From Myxococcota bacterium (GTDB taxonomy: Bacteria; Myxococcota_A; UBA9160; UBA4427), in contig JASMLK010000155.1 of the NCBI GenBank assembly GCA_030748735.1, positions 1-50,363 on the forward strand: a stretch of DNA of 50,363 nt, written 5' to 3'. Position numbers and translations under genes: made by a program. Every line of letters starts with the position of its first letter. Within the stretch, counting starts at the first letter, position 1. This document shows positions 1 to 8,625 of the stretch, piece by piece. Below the pieces are notes generated by a model. It worked only from the letters and a program-made list of their open reading frames with translations, searched no databases and had not been told where the DNA came from.

Positions 1-2
1 AC

Positions 3-215
3 CAGCGCGTCGCGGGGGCCTTGATCCAGACCATCAGCGAGATCGTGCCCGACGACGTCGCGCCCGAGCCGATCGCAGTCGGGCTCCTGACCCTGCTCGA
101 CGGCAACGTGATCCTTGCCCTGGTCGATCCATCGCGCGAGCGTGCGACGGTTCGCGAAGACTCGGTCGCAGCGTACCTGGCGATGATCCCGGTGCGCGAG
201 GGGATCGATCGCTAA
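3..215 (+). CDS. TetR-family regulator, C-terminal end only (cut by window edge)
   Basis: The frame is open from the first bases of the window to a TAA at 213-215, so only about 70 C-terminal residues are present and the DNA-binding domain lies outside. The segment LLTLLDGNVILALVDPS followed by a short amphipathic helix resembles the C-terminal ligand-binding/dimerisation domain of BetI/AcrR-like TetR repressors, where a 'LLDGL...A..DP' pattern is common. Its target and ligand cannot be told. An internal TTG at 21 is not taken as the start because the frame continues upstream without a stop. Confidence 0.55.
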   Translation, partial: QRVAGALIQTISEIVPDDVAPEPIAVGLLTLLDGNVILALVDPSRERATVREDSVAAYLAMIPVREGIDR

Positions 216-345
216 CAGCGGCGCTGCGTCCCGTGATGCTCCGGGCCCGCGGTCGACCCCGTCGAACCAGTGTCCTGTCCCAGAAATTCCGTTGCATTCG
301 ACGACGTCGGACGAGCGCTGCCCGCGTCGTTGTCAATCGCCTTGG

Positions 346-444
346 CTATGCACCCGGGTGAGGCTTCCGGCGGTACTTGGGGATGAACACAACGTCATAC
401 TTACACTCCCATTCCGTGCGCTGTAGCGTCTTGTAGTTCGACAT
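346..444 (-). pseudogene. tnpA: Truncated IS200-type transposase tnpA (first 30 codons)
   Basis: The 32-residue product begins MSNYKTLQRTEWECKY and continues DVVFIPKYRRK. This is the hallmark N-terminus of IS200-type Y1 transposases (WECKYHVVFIPKYRRK), here with H replaced by D. The HUH motif and the catalytic tyrosine, which lie further along the roughly 140-residue family protein, are absent. The frame diverges after the Arg-Arg-Lys and ends at a TAG, which marks a deletion junction near 355-362. It is too short to be listed by ordinary ORF finders. Confidence 0.65.
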
Positions 445-523
445 GAAGCTCCCTCTCGCGAAGCTTTGAGCAGCTCACGGGAGGGAGTTTCTGCGATTTC
501 GGGAACTGTCAAGCTTCGAATGC

Positions 524-544
524 CTCCCCGGCAAAGCCGGGGGG
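524..544. repeat. Subterminal hairpin of the IS200 remnant
   Basis: CTCCCCGGC (524-532) pairs with GCCGGGGGG (536-544) across an AAA loop, giving a nine-base-pair stem with one T.G wobble. In IS200/IS605 elements such imperfect palindromes near the ends are what TnpA recognises in single-stranded DNA. A separate eight-base inverted repeat, CTAGAGGT / ACCTCTAG (558-565 / 574-581), lies just outside and overlaps the start of dispersed repeat copy 1. Confidence 0.55.
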
Positions 545-577
545 ACTCCCGATTGGACTAGAGGTCCGGCCGAACCT

Positions 578-640
578 CTAGCCCGCATTGTTCATGAAGA
601 TCCGTAGCGAGACGGTGCAGATTCGTGCTCTGGCAAGAGA
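578..640. repeat. Dispersed repeat, copy 1
   Basis: This copy starts CTAGCCCGCATTGTTCATGAA and ends CTCTGGCAAGAGA, 63 bases in all. The same two end blocks occur at nearly the same spacing at 22539-22600, and the first block recurs at 28676-28696. The middle is diverged. The family looks like a short non-autonomous element or the scar of a mobile element. It sits right next to the IS200 remnant. Confidence 0.6.
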
Positions 641-758
641 CCCGATCCTCGATCGCATTACCGAAACACCGTCGATGCGGATCAACGACGGCCCGTCGCG
701 AAGGGCATGCAGTGCCCCACCCTGGTCGAATCGGCGAGCCCACCGTACGCTTGGCGCC

Positions 759-1088
759 ATGGATCATCCCAAAGCGTTGCGACCCGAGAGCCTGGCCAGG
801 TGGTCGAACGAGAAGATGGGCAAGAGCACCATCTTTCGTTCGGACCGCATCATGGTCGGGCTGAACGCCTTCGAGCCGGGGCAAGAGCACGCCCTGCACG
901 CACACGAAGGCATGGACAAGGTCTATCAGGTCCTCGAAGGCACGGGCACGTTCCTGCTCGAAGACCGCGAGGAAGCCATGGCTCCGGGCATCATGCTCGT
1001 CGCACCGGAAGGTGTGCCGCACGGGATCCGGAACAACAGCGACGGTCGGTTGCTCGTGCTCGCGATCCTGGCGCCCGCACCGGCTTGA
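759..1088 (+). CDS. Small single-domain cupin protein
   Basis: This 109-residue protein consists of one cupin_2 barrel. The first conserved motif is visible as an H-x-H...E...V pattern (ALHAHEGMDKVYQVLEGTG), which normally supplies metal ligands. The second is G...APEGVPHGIRN near residues 80-95, with the second-motif His in PHG. The frame stays open upstream to 588, but those codons overlap dispersed repeat copy 1 and have no family similarity, so the ATG at 759 is preferred. The substrate is unknown. Such proteins are often small sugar or oxyanion binding enzymes or stress proteins. It faces the yqeC-like gene tail to tail. Confidence 0.75.
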   Translation: MDHPKALRPESLARWSNEKMGKSTIFRSDRIMVGLNAFEPGQEHALHAHEGMDKVYQVLEGTGTFLLEDREEAMAPGIMLVAPEGVPHGIRNNSDGRLLVLAILAPAPA

Positions 1089-1110
1089 TCCTGGCGTCGG
1101 CGAACGGGCC

Positions 1111-1872
1111 TCAAGCGCGTTGGTAGACCCGCCAATACAGCGGATCGGGGCCCTCGAAGGCGCCCGCGATCACGCGCTCGATGGCACCTTCCGACAGGGC
1201 AACGGCGGCCACCCGATCTGCTCGTTCGCGCTGCACTGGACTCTCTACCTTGTTGAGCACGATCGTGGTCCGCGCGTCATCAGGCTGGTTCTTGCAGCCG
1301 CCGCGTTCGTCGATCAACAGCCGTGCGAGGTCTTCGACCGAAAGCGTTTCGGCCGGTGTCTTCCCGATGAGCGCTGACACGCGTTCGGGGCGATGGCAGA
1401 CGTCTTCGATCGGCCCGTCGAGTGCATCGATTCCCGCCACGATCGCAAGGTGCGTCGTCCCGTCGGCGATGACGGGTTCGTGCTCGGCCGGGGCCTTGGT
1501 GGGGCGCATGCGAGAGCCGTCGGCTTCGACCACCACGTGGTCGACATCATCGCGTGCAAGCCACCGCGCAGGGAGTTCGGGTGGGATGCCGTGGGCCTTT
1601 TCGCCTTCGACCTTGCCCACGACGAGCAGCCCCGAATGGGCGTCGGGCCAGACGTCTTCGAATGATCCGGTGGCAAGCGACAGCTGGGCACGGGCCCTGG
1701 CCATCTGCGCGGCGAAGATGCGCGTCGTCGTCGTCACGACGACACGCGCTTCGAGTGCCGATGCGAGGGCGAACAGCAATGCGCTCTTCCCCCCGCCGCC
1801 CACGATCGAGACGAGCGAGGCCCGTGAGGGCAGCGACAACGCCTCGACGAGGGTCGCGCGCTCAGTCCGCAA
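1111..1872 (-). CDS. YqeC-family P-loop protein (putative selenium-dependent hydroxylase accessory protein)
   Basis: The product of about 253 residues has a glycine-rich P-loop (SIVGGGGKSALLFALA) near its start. It then has VVVTTTTRIF, GKVEGEKAHGI, the VVVEADGSRMRPTKAP block and a late TIVLNKVE, which is the typical order of YqeC. The family is linked by gene neighbourhood to maturation of selenium- or molybdenum-dependent hydroxylases; its chemistry is not firmly known. No molybdenum hydroxylase genes lie nearby. The start chosen is a TTG at 1872 preceded by GGGAG. An ATG at 1914 would add 14 residues without family similarity. Confidence 0.7.
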   Translation of the reverse strand: MRTERATLVEALSLPSRASLVSIVGGGGKSALLFALASALEARVVVTTTTRIFAAQMARARAQLSLATGSFEDVWPDAHSGLLVVGKVEGEKAHGIPPELPARWLARDDVDHVVVEADGSRMRPTKAPAEHEPVIADGTTHLAIVAGIDALDGPIEDVCHRPERVSALIGKTPAETLSVEDLARLLIDERGGCKNQPDDARTTIVLNKVESPVQRERADRVAAVALSEGAIERVIAGAFEGPDPLYWRVYQRA

Positions 1873-2059
1873 TGTGCATCTCCCGCCGCTGCGCCCGTCC
1901 TGCACAGGGGTCACCCCCGAAGCCCGACGACACGATTCCAGACGCCTCGGAACCGTTGTCGCAAAAAGGTCGTTTCGTTAGGCTTCCCAACCACTTACGC
2001 CCGCCGGCCCCGACGGGCTCGGTTCCGTACCCCAGCTGCCAATTCTGGTCGGAGACTCC

Positions 2060-4126
2060 ATGTCCGCGCAATCCCCGCCCCCCTCTTCCCCCGCCGGTTC
2101 CGGCGAACCGCGCCCGAAGGATCGTCCATGGATGATCCGCACCTACTCGGGGCATTCGTCCGCCGAGCAGAGCAACGAACTCTATCGAACCAACCTCGCA
2201 AAGGGGCAGACCGGTCTGTCCGTGGCCTTCGATCTGCCGACCCAGACCGGTTACGACTCGGATCATCCACTCGCGCGCGGTGAGGTGGGCAAGGTCGGCG
2301 TGCCCGTGTGTCACATCGAAGACATGAGCGCGCTGTTTCGCGAAATCCCGCTCGACAAGATGAACACCTCGATGACGATCAACGCGACGTCCAATTGGAT
2401 GCTCGCCCTGTTGATCGCCGTCGCCGAACGCCAGGGCGTTTCGCCGAGCGCGCTCAAGGGGACGACCCAGAACGACATCATCAAGGAATATCTCTCACGC
2501 GGGACCTACGTCTTTCCGCCCGAAGCGTCCGTGCGCATGACCGCAGACATGATCGCGCACACGGTGGATGAGATTCCGGGCTGGAACCCGGTGAACGTGT
2601 GCTCGTACCATCTGCAGGAAGCCGGCGCGACGCCGGTGCAGGAGATCGCCTATTCGATGGCGACGGCCCTCGCGCTGCTCGATGCGGTGGCCTCGCGCGA
2701 CGACGTTTCGGACGAAGTCATTCCGCGCGTCTTCGGCCGCATCTCCTTCTTCCTGAACGCCAGCATTCGCTTCGTCGAAGAAACGTGCAAGTGCCGCGCG
2801 ATGACCAAGATGTGGGAAGAGATCGGTCGCGAGCGCTACGGCATCACAGACCCCAAGCTCCTGCGCTTTCGCTACGGCGTGCAGGTGAACAGCCTGGGGC
2901 TTACCGAAGCGCAGCCCGAGAACAACGCGATCCGCATCGCCCTCGAAGCGCTCGGTGTCACCCTTTCGAAGAACGCGCGCGCCCGCGCAATGCAGCTGCC
3001 CGCGTGGAACGAAGCCCTCGGGTTGCCGCGACCCTGGGACCAGCAGTGGTCGCTGCGCATCCAGCAGATTCTCGCCTACGAGACCGACCTGCTCGAATAC
3101 CCGGACATCTTCGAAGGTTCGGTCGTCGTCGAACAGCGCACGAACGAGTTGATCGAACAGTCGCGCGAAGAGATGCAGAAGGTGCTCGACATGGGCGGTG
3201 CCGTAGCCGCCGTCGAGAACGCGTACATGAAGCAGCGCCTCGTCGAGTCGCAGTCGCAACGCCTGCAGAACATCGAGACGGGTGACCAGACCCTCGTAGG
3301 CGTCAACGCCTTCACCGAGGGCGAAGAGTCGCCGCTCACCGCAGGGGGCAGCCTGGCGTCGATCCTCTCGGTAGACGAAAGCGCCGAGCGGGAACAGATC
3401 GAGCGCCTCGAGGCCTTCCGCTCCCAGCGAAGCCAGAGCGACGTCAGCAGCGCCCTGCAGAACCTCCACGACGTCGTGAACGCGGGCGGCAACGCCGTAC
3501 CGCCATCGATTCGCGCGGCCAAGGCCGGCGCCACGACCGGCGAATGGACGGATACCCTGCGCAAGATCTTCGGCGAGTACCGCGCACCCACGGGTATCGT
3601 GGTTCGCGAGGGAGGCGAGGCGTCCGAAATGACGAGCAGCGTGCGCAAACGAGTCGACGAGGTTTCGCAGACGCTGGGGCGCCGCGTGAAGCTGCTCGTG
3701 GGCAAGCCCGGGCTCGACGGGCACAGCAACGGCGCCGAGCAGATCGCCGTGAAGGCGCGCGACGTCGGCATGGAAGTCGTCTACGACGGTATCCGGCTCA
3801 CCCCCGCTGAGCTGGTGAAGTCGGCACGCGACGAAGGTGTCCACGCGATAGGGCTTTCGATCCTGTCGGGCTCCCATTCGGTGCTGGTGATCGATGTGCT
3901 CGACGGCCTGCGCGAAGCGGGGCTCGGCGACCTGCCGGTCATCGTCGGTGGCATCATTCCCGAAGACGACGCCCTCAAGCTCAAGGCGGCCGGTGTGCGT
4001 CACGTCTACACGCCGCGCGACTTCGATTTCACGCGCATCATGGGCGAGATCGTGGAAACGGTCGCCGAAGCGGCTGGCCTCGACAACGAGGCCGGCGGCG
4101 GCGCGGCCACTTCGAATGCCGACTGA
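2060..4126 (+). CDS. Ethylmalonyl-CoA mutase-type (MeaA/Ecm) B12-dependent acyl-CoA mutase
   Basis: This 688-residue protein carries both mutase domains in one chain. The N-terminal barrel opens with RPWMIRTYSGHSSAEQSN and GLSVAFDLPTQTGYDSDHP, then MNTSMTINATSNW. The C-terminal cobalamin domain has the base-off motif D553-G-H555-S-N-G. The sequence matches the MeaA/ethylmalonyl-CoA mutase branch more closely than classical MutB (for example RPWDQQWS and ILAYETDLLEYPD). Family members rearrange ethylmalonyl-CoA to methylsuccinyl-CoA in the ethylmalonyl-CoA pathway. Some actinobacterial relatives act on other substrates. No crotonyl-CoA carboxylase/reductase lies in the window. The gene is followed, with an 11-base overlap, by its MeaB chaperone. 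Confidence 0.85.
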   Translation: MSAQSPPPSSPAGSGEPRPKDRPWMIRTYSGHSSAEQSNELYRTNLAKGQTGLSVAFDLPTQTGYDSDHPLARGEVGKVGVPVCHIEDMSALFREIPLDKMNTSMTINATSNWMLALLIAVAERQGVSPSALKGTTQNDIIKEYLSRGTYVFPPEASVRMTADMIAHTVDEIPGWNPVNVCSYHLQEAGATPVQEIAYSMATALALLDAVASRDDVSDEVIPRVFGRISFFLNASIRFVEETCKCRAMTKMWEEIGRERYGITDPKLLRFRYGVQVNSLGLTEAQPENNAIRIALEALGVTLSKNARARAMQLPAWNEALGLPRPWDQQWSLRIQQILAYETDLLEYPDIFEGSVVVEQRTNELIEQSREEMQKVLDMGGAVAAVENAYMKQRLVESQSQRLQNIETGDQTLVGVNAFTEGEESPLTAGGSLASILSVDESAEREQIERLEAFRSQRSQSDVSSALQNLHDVVNAGGNAVPPSIRAAKAGATTGEWTDTLRKIFGEYRAPTGIVVREGGEASEMTSSVRKRVDEVSQTLGRRVKLLVGKPGLDGHSNGAEQIAVKARDVGMEVVYDGIRLTPAELVKSARDEGVHAIGLSILSGSHSVLVIDVLDGLREAGLGDLPVIVGGIIPEDDALKLKAAGVRHVYTPRDFDFTRIMGEIVETVAEAAGLDNEAGGGAATSNAD

Positions 4127-5084
4127 ACTCGGCGCCCGCCTGCGCGCCCGCGACCCCGCCGCGGTGGCGCAGGCGCTCAACCTCATCGAAGACGCTCGGC
4201 CGGCAAAGCGCGAAGCGGCCAGCGCACTGTTGGCCGAACTCGAGGCTCGCGGAGGCGAGGCCCTGCGCGTGGGGGTGACCGGTGCACCCGGTGCCGGCAA
4301 GTCGACCTTGATCGACGCCCTGGTGCGGGAACTTCGTGCGCGCAAGAAGACCGTGGGCATCGTCGCGGTCGACCCTTCGAGCCAGAAGAGCGGCGGCGCG
4401 CTGCTCGGTGATCGCCTGCGCCTGCGCTCGGGTGCGGCGGACGACGGCGTATTTCTACGCTCGATGGCCGCCCGCGATCGTCTCGGAGGCTTGTCTGCGG
4501 CAACCCGCGCGGGCGTCGAGGTCCTGGCATCGGCCTTCGACGTCGTCTTCGTCGAGACCGTGGGCGTGGGCCAGTCCGAAGCGGAAGTCATGCACCTGGT
4601 TCACAGCCTCGTGTTCGTCGCGCAACCGGGGGCCGGGGACAGCATCCAATTCATGAAGGCCGGGTTGATCGAAGTGCCCGATGTCTTCGTGGTCAACAAG
4701 TCCGATCTCGGGGCGATGGCCGAGCGAACGTGCAGCGAATTGCAGGGCGGACTCGGCCTCAATGACGCTGGCGCAGACGGCTGGACACCTCCCGTCCTGC
4801 TCGCGAGCGCGCGCGACGCAAAGGGCATCGACGCCGTGGTCGACGCCCTGTACGCACACCGCCACCACCTTGCCGAAACGGGCACCCTGCGCGCGCGCCT
4901 CGACCGCGGCCGCCTCGCCTGGCTCGTGACGGCGTTGCGCGAGCGTTACGGAAGCTACGGCGTGGAAGCCATCGGCGGCGTCGAAGCCGTGGAGGCCCAT
5001 TTCGCAACCAACCGTGCGCAGACTTTTCCCGAAATCCTAAGCGTGCTTTCGAACGAGATCGAAGCCGCGCTTGGCACCACCTAG
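4116..5084 (+). CDS. meaB: MeaB/ArgK-type G-protein chaperone of the B12 mutase
   Basis: This 322-residue GTPase loads and protects adenosylcobalamin in acyl-CoA mutases. The Walker A motif GAPGAGKS is at residues 56-63. VDPSSQKSGGALLGDR and the FVETVGVGQSEAEV switch block follow, and NKSD gives the guanine-specificity motif. The start at 4116 lies inside the end of the mutase gene, so the two are translationally coupled. The frame is open further upstream, but that is a shadow of the mutase gene. Length and motifs are normal for the family. Confidence 0.9.
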   Translation: MPTELGARLRARDPAAVAQALNLIEDARPAKREAASALLAELEARGGEALRVGVTGAPGAGKSTLIDALVRELRARKKTVGIVAVDPSSQKSGGALLGDRLRLRSGAADDGVFLRSMAARDRLGGLSAATRAGVEVLASAFDVVFVETVGVGQSEAEVMHLVHSLVFVAQPGAGDSIQFMKAGLIEVPDVFVVNKSDLGAMAERTCSELQGGLGLNDAGADGWTPPVLLASARDAKGIDAVVDALYAHRHHLAETGTLRARLDRGRLAWLVTALRERYGSYGVEAIGGVEAVEAHFATNRAQTFPEILSVLSNEIEAALGTT

Positions 5085-5092
5085 CCGAGCTT

Positions 5093-5659
5093 TCAGCGCT
5101 CGCGCCCCACCCACGCGACATCGGCCACGCCCGCCCGAGCGTTCGCCACGCGGGCCAGGGTGAAGAGCAGGTCGGAAAGCCGGTTCAGGTACTGCACGAT
5201 GGCCTCGTCGAGCGACGCTTCGCGGTCGAGGCTCACGCAACCGCGCTCCGCACGCCGGCATACCGTGCGCGCATGGTGGAGCGCCGCCGCCGCCGGGCTC
5301 CCGCCGGGCAGGACGAAGGTCTTGAGCGGTTCGATTTCCTTTTCGAAGGCGTCGATCTGCGTCTCGAGCAGCGAGACGTCGTCTTCGTTCACGCGCGGCA
5401 GGCCGCTCTTTTCGAGGTGTTCGGCGCTGGGGGTCGCGAGCTGGCTGCCGAGGTCGAAGAGCGAACTCTGGATGCGTTGCACGAGGGTTGCGAGGTCCAC
5501 ATCGCGCTCAGGGTCGAGCGCCGCCCCCGCCACCCCGATCACGGCGTTCAGCTCATCGACGTCGCCGTACGCCTGGACCCGCAGGTCGTCCTTGCCGACG
5601 CGGTCGCCACCGAAAAGGTCCGTCTGACCGCGATCCCCGCGGCGGGTGTAGATCTTCAC
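5093..5659 (-). CDS. PduO-type cob(I)alamin adenosyltransferase
   Basis: The 188-residue enzyme transfers the adenosyl group of ATP to cob(I)alamin, making the cofactor the neighbouring mutase needs. The N-terminal ATP loop reads KIYTRRGDRGQTDLF and is followed by V.AYGDVDELNAVIG. The C-terminal helix holds R.ERGCVSL and the YLNRLSDLLFTLAR block, all hallmarks of the PduO/MMAB family. The start is a GTG at 5659 preceded by GAGGGGGA. An ATG farther upstream would reach into the divergent glyoxalase II gene. It converges with meaB, with only eight bases between the stops. Confidence 0.9.
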   Translation of the reverse strand: MKIYTRRGDRGQTDLFGGDRVGKDDLRVQAYGDVDELNAVIGVAGAALDPERDVDLATLVQRIQSSLFDLGSQLATPSAEHLEKSGLPRVNEDDVSLLETQIDAFEKEIEPLKTFVLPGGSPAAAALHHARTVCRRAERGCVSLDREASLDEAIVQYLNRLSDLLFTLARVANARAGVADVAWVGRER

Positions 5660-5729
5660 GCCTGTCCCCCTCCCTCTTCCCAACGGGAAATGAGCGTAGC
5701 CCCGATTCCAATTGCTAACCTCTCGCGCC

Positions 5730-6491
5730 ATGAGTCTGCAAATCGAACGTATCCCGACCTTTGGCGACAACTACACCTACCTGCTCATCTGCGAGGCGAC
5801 GCGCGAAGCCGCGATCGTCGACGCGCCCGAAGCCGAACCCGTAATCAAGCGGGTCGAAGAAGCCGGCGCGAAGGTAACCAGGATCCTCTCGACCCATCAC
5901 CACCCCGACCACGCGATGGCGAACCCCGAACTCGCCAAGCACTTCGGCGGGGTCCCGGTCCATGGCCATACGTCCGACGCGGGTCGACTCGCCGGCTTTA
6001 CCGACGGCGTCGACGAGGGCGACACGGTCGATGTCGGGGAGAACACGGCGCGCGTCTTGTTCATTCCTTCCCACACGATGGGGCACGTGGCTTATGTGTT
6101 CGACGACGCGAAGGCCGCGTTCACCGGGGACATGCTCTTCGCGGGCGGCTGCGGGCGGCTTTTCGAAGGCGACGCCAACATGATGTACACGGCCCTGTGC
6201 GAAAAGCTCTTTGCCCTGCCCGACGACATGCGCGTCTTCTGCGGGCACGAGTACACCGAGAGCAACCTTCGCTTTGCCGTGACGGTCGAGCCCGACAACC
6301 AGGCCATGCGGGAGCGGCTCGATCAGGTGCTCGAGATCCGCAAGAACGCCGCCGCGGACTGGCACGACGCGACCCCCGCGGAGATGACCATCCCCTCGAC
6401 GATCGGCGAGGAGAAGGCCACCAACCCCTTCATGCGCGCACACGACGCCGAAGAACTCGGGCGGCGCCGCACCCTGAAGGACAACTTCTAG
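5730..6491 (+). CDS. gloB: Hydroxyacylglutathione hydrolase (glyoxalase II)
   Basis: This 253-residue cytosolic metallo-beta-lactamase-fold enzyme hydrolyses S-lactoylglutathione to lactate and glutathione. The di-metal motif T-H-H-H-P-D-H is at residues 55-61. Further metal ligands appear in SHTMGHVAY and FTGDMLF. The C-terminal part has the family-typical CGHEYTESNLRFA segment and the ending in which KATNPFMR binds glutathione. The start at 5730 lies about 70 bases from the divergent adenosyltransferase start. Length and motifs are standard. Confidence 0.88.
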   Translation: MSLQIERIPTFGDNYTYLLICEATREAAIVDAPEAEPVIKRVEEAGAKVTRILSTHHHPDHAMANPELAKHFGGVPVHGHTSDAGRLAGFTDGVDEGDTVDVGENTARVLFIPSHTMGHVAYVFDDAKAAFTGDMLFAGGCGRLFEGDANMMYTALCEKLFALPDDMRVFCGHEYTESNLRFAVTVEPDNQAMRERLDQVLEIRKNAAADWHDATPAEMTIPSTIGEEKATNPFMRAHDAEELGRRRTLKDNF

Positions 6492-6586
6492 CCCGCCTGA
6501 CGCGGCCCCGGCCGCTTCATCGTCGCGACCCACCCAATCACCGCCGGCACTTGCACGACGCGTTCTGGCGACCAACTGAGGGCCCC

Positions 6587-7294
6587 ATGTCCGAAGACTC
6601 CGACCTCTACTTCCGCCAGATCCAGGCCGGTGAGATGGCGAACTTCGTTTATCTCATCGGCAGCAACACGACGCGCGAAGCCGTGATCATCGACCCTGCG
6701 TGGAACATCCCCTCCCTGCTCGACATCGCGAAGAACGACGACATGAACATCGTCGGTGCGTTGGCGACGCACTACCACCAGGACCACATCGGCGGCAGCT
6801 TGATGGGGCACACGATTCCGGGCCTCGGCGACTTTCTCGAGCTGAACCCGGCTCCCGTGCACGTTCACAAGGACGAAGCCGAGGGGACGTCGCACGTTTC
6901 GGGCATCGCGGTCAGCGAACTCGAAAGCCACGAGAGTGGAGACACCCTCGAGTTCGGCGGGATCACGATTCGCTTGATCCACACCCCGGGCCATACGCCG
7001 GGTTCGCAGTGTTTCCTGGTCGAAGAAAGCGGGCAGCCCGATCACCTCGTGTCCGGGGACACCCTCTTTCTGGGAAGCTGCGGCCGCGTCGATCTACCGG
7101 GTAGCGACCCCGAAGCGATGTACCACAGCCTGAACCACACCCTCAAGAAGCTGCCGGACGAGACGTTGCTGTTCCCTGGACACCTCTACTCGCCCGAGGG
7201 CCAGTCGACGATGGGCGAGCAGAAGGCGACGAACCCGATGTTGCGCGTCACGTCGCTCGAGATGTTCCTCGGCTTCATGGGGATTCCGAGCTGA
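6587..7294 (+). CDS. Metallo-beta-lactamase-fold hydrolase, second copy
   Basis: This 235-residue protein lies 95 bases after gloB in the same direction and has the same fold. The metal motif is THYHQDH, followed by HTPGHTPGS, VSGDTLFLGSCGR and FPGHLY. The stretch between the first motif and HTPGHTPG is longer than in glyoxalase II, and the C-terminal glutathione-binding helices are shortened. It therefore belongs to a glyoxalase-II-like or persulfide-dioxygenase-like group, and its thiol substrate cannot be told from sequence. KATNPML near the end keeps some resemblance to the glutathione site of gloB. Confidence 0.75.
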   Translation: MSEDSDLYFRQIQAGEMANFVYLIGSNTTREAVIIDPAWNIPSLLDIAKNDDMNIVGALATHYHQDHIGGSLMGHTIPGLGDFLELNPAPVHVHKDEAEGTSHVSGIAVSELESHESGDTLEFGGITIRLIHTPGHTPGSQCFLVEESGQPDHLVSGDTLFLGSCGRVDLPGSDPEAMYHSLNHTLKKLPDETLLFPGHLYSPEGQSTMGEQKATNPMLRVTSLEMFLGFMGIPS

Positions 7295-7303
7295 ACCGCT
7301 GAC

Positions 7304-8176
7304 TCAGCGAAATCGCGGTACCCGGTCGAGGTCGCGTGCGGCGCCGATTTCCTCGAGGAACGCCGCGAGTTCGTTTCGATCCGCTCCCTTCCATGCGAGG
7401 TCCGCAAGCTTCTCTTCGAGGGGCACGTCGCGCCGCAACACGGCGAGTTCCCGGTACAGCATCGCGGCGGCGCGCTCGGCTTCGAGATTGGCCGAAAGGG
7501 TCTTGGCACCGCGCACGGTGGCGGTCCAGCTTTCGACGTCGCGCGGGATCCTTTCGATCGTTCGGTAGACACTGAGCACGCTCGCGCATGACCTGGCGCC
7601 CCAACGGGCGATCCCCGGGATGCCGTCGGCGTTGTCCCCCATCAGCCCCAGCAGGTCGGGGATCGAAGCCGGCTCGACGCCCCATTTCTCGACGACGCCC
7701 TGCTCATCGATCACACGGCCGCGCATGCGATCGACGAGCACGATGCGGTCGCCCTCCACACACTGGGCGAGATCCTTGTCGGGTGAGCAGATGTAGATGC
7801 GCTCCACGCTCTTTGCACTGCCGTAGCGCTCGCACGCCGTGGCAATTGCGTCGTCCGCCTCGAAGTCCACCATGGGCCAGACCACCAGACCGAGTGCTTC
7901 TGCTGCCCGTTCGGCGAGCGGGAACTGAGCCCATAGATCCGGCTCGATGCCTTCGCCGGTCTTGTAGCCGTCGAACATGTCGTTGCGAAAGGACTCGATC
8001 ACTCGATCGAACGCGATGGCGACATGGGTCACGCCCTCCTGGCGAAGCAGTGACACGAGACTGCGAAGCAGCCCCCGGACCGCGCCGACTTCGTTGCCGT
8101 GGGGACCTCGCGCTTTCGGTGCACCGAAGTACGAGCGATAGAGTTCGTAGGTGCCATCGATCAAGTGAAGATTCAT
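7304..8176 (-). CDS. 5'-3' exonuclease (PIN/FEN-type, like the Pol I N-terminal domain)
   Basis: The 290-residue protein has the flap-nuclease order of acidic motifs: LIDGTYELYR at the N-terminus, AFDRVIESFRND, VDFEADDAIAT, YICSPDKDLAQCV and the helix-hairpin-helix GLMGDNADGIPGIARWGAR. It is a stand-alone homologue of the polymerase I 5' nuclease domain and probably removes RNA primers or flaps. The start at 8176 (MNLHLIDGT) is supported by GGAG 9-12 bases upstream; the open frame continues further without similarity. It converges with the upstream hydrolase, with nine bases between the stops. Confidence 0.85.
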   Translation of the reverse strand: MNLHLIDGTYELYRSYFGAPKARGPHGNEVGAVRGLLRSLVSLLRQEGVTHVAIAFDRVIESFRNDMFDGYKTGEGIEPDLWAQFPLAERAAEALGLVVWPMVDFEADDAIATACERYGSAKSVERIYICSPDKDLAQCVEGDRIVLVDRMRGRVIDEQGVVEKWGVEPASIPDLLGLMGDNADGIPGIARWGARSCASVLSVYRTIERIPRDVESWTATVRGAKTLSANLEAERAAAMLYRELAVLRRDVPLEEKLADLAWKGADRNELAAFLEEIGAARDLDRVPRFR

Positions 8177-8307
8177 GCAACGCTCCTGGCGGGGTGGCTC
8201 ATGGTGGGACACAGCTCGCGCGGATTCTAACGCGCGCACCAAGCTCGATTGCCCCGCGCGCGACAGAATGGGTATGGTTCCGGGCCGAACAAAGGGGACC
8301 CCGCAAC

Positions 8308-8625
8308 ATGAGTGACCACCGCCTCTACCACAATCCGAATTGCAGCAAATCGCGAGGCGCCCTCGAGCTGTTGCAGCAACGCGATCTCGACTTCCAGACG
8401 ATCGAGTATCTCGCTACGCCGCTCGCTGCGGCCACCCTGGGGCAGCGGCTCGACCTCCTCGGGTGCGACCCGGGCGAGCTCGTGCGCAAGGACAAGAAGT
8501 TCAAGGAACTCGATCGCTCGAGAGAATTCGGCTCGCACCTGCTCTCGGTCCATCGCGAAATGACTACATCTCGCGCGCCCTCGTGCAGCTCGCGCACGGA
8601 GCGTCGGGCGCTACAGTTGCGCGCC
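8308..8625 (+). pseudogene. Truncated arsenate reductase-like (ArsC/Spx family) N-terminus, in frame with the next gene
   Basis: The first 75 or so residues match the thioredoxin-fold ArsC family: RLYHNPNCSKSRGALELL with the redox cysteine, the IEYLATP strand, and LVRKDKKFKEL. Similarity then stops. The second half, which carries the conserved arginines for oxyanion binding, is missing and is replaced by a Ser/Arg-rich stretch with no family features. The frame has no stop and runs directly into the ABM monooxygenase that begins at 8626. It is either a decayed arsC or an odd gene fusion. Enzyme activity is unlikely. Confidence 0.6.

Larger units (their letters stand above)
346..550 (-). mobile_element. 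IS200/IS605-family left-end remnant
   Basis: Reading on the minus strand, a perfect hairpin (524-544) is followed about 80 bases later by the start of a TnpA-like reading frame (ATG at 444). This is the usual layout of an IS200 left end: subterminal hairpin, then leader, then tnpA. The tnpA frame stops after 32 codons and matches the family only up to about position 360, so the right part of the element is deleted. It cannot encode a transposase and is a relic. No matching right end was seen downstream. Confidence 0.6.

Noticed and set aside
270..295. Sequence TGTCCTGTCCCAGAAATTCC resembling some insertion-sequence ends
   Set aside because: No partner end or transposase is nearby, so it cannot be supported as a mobile element.
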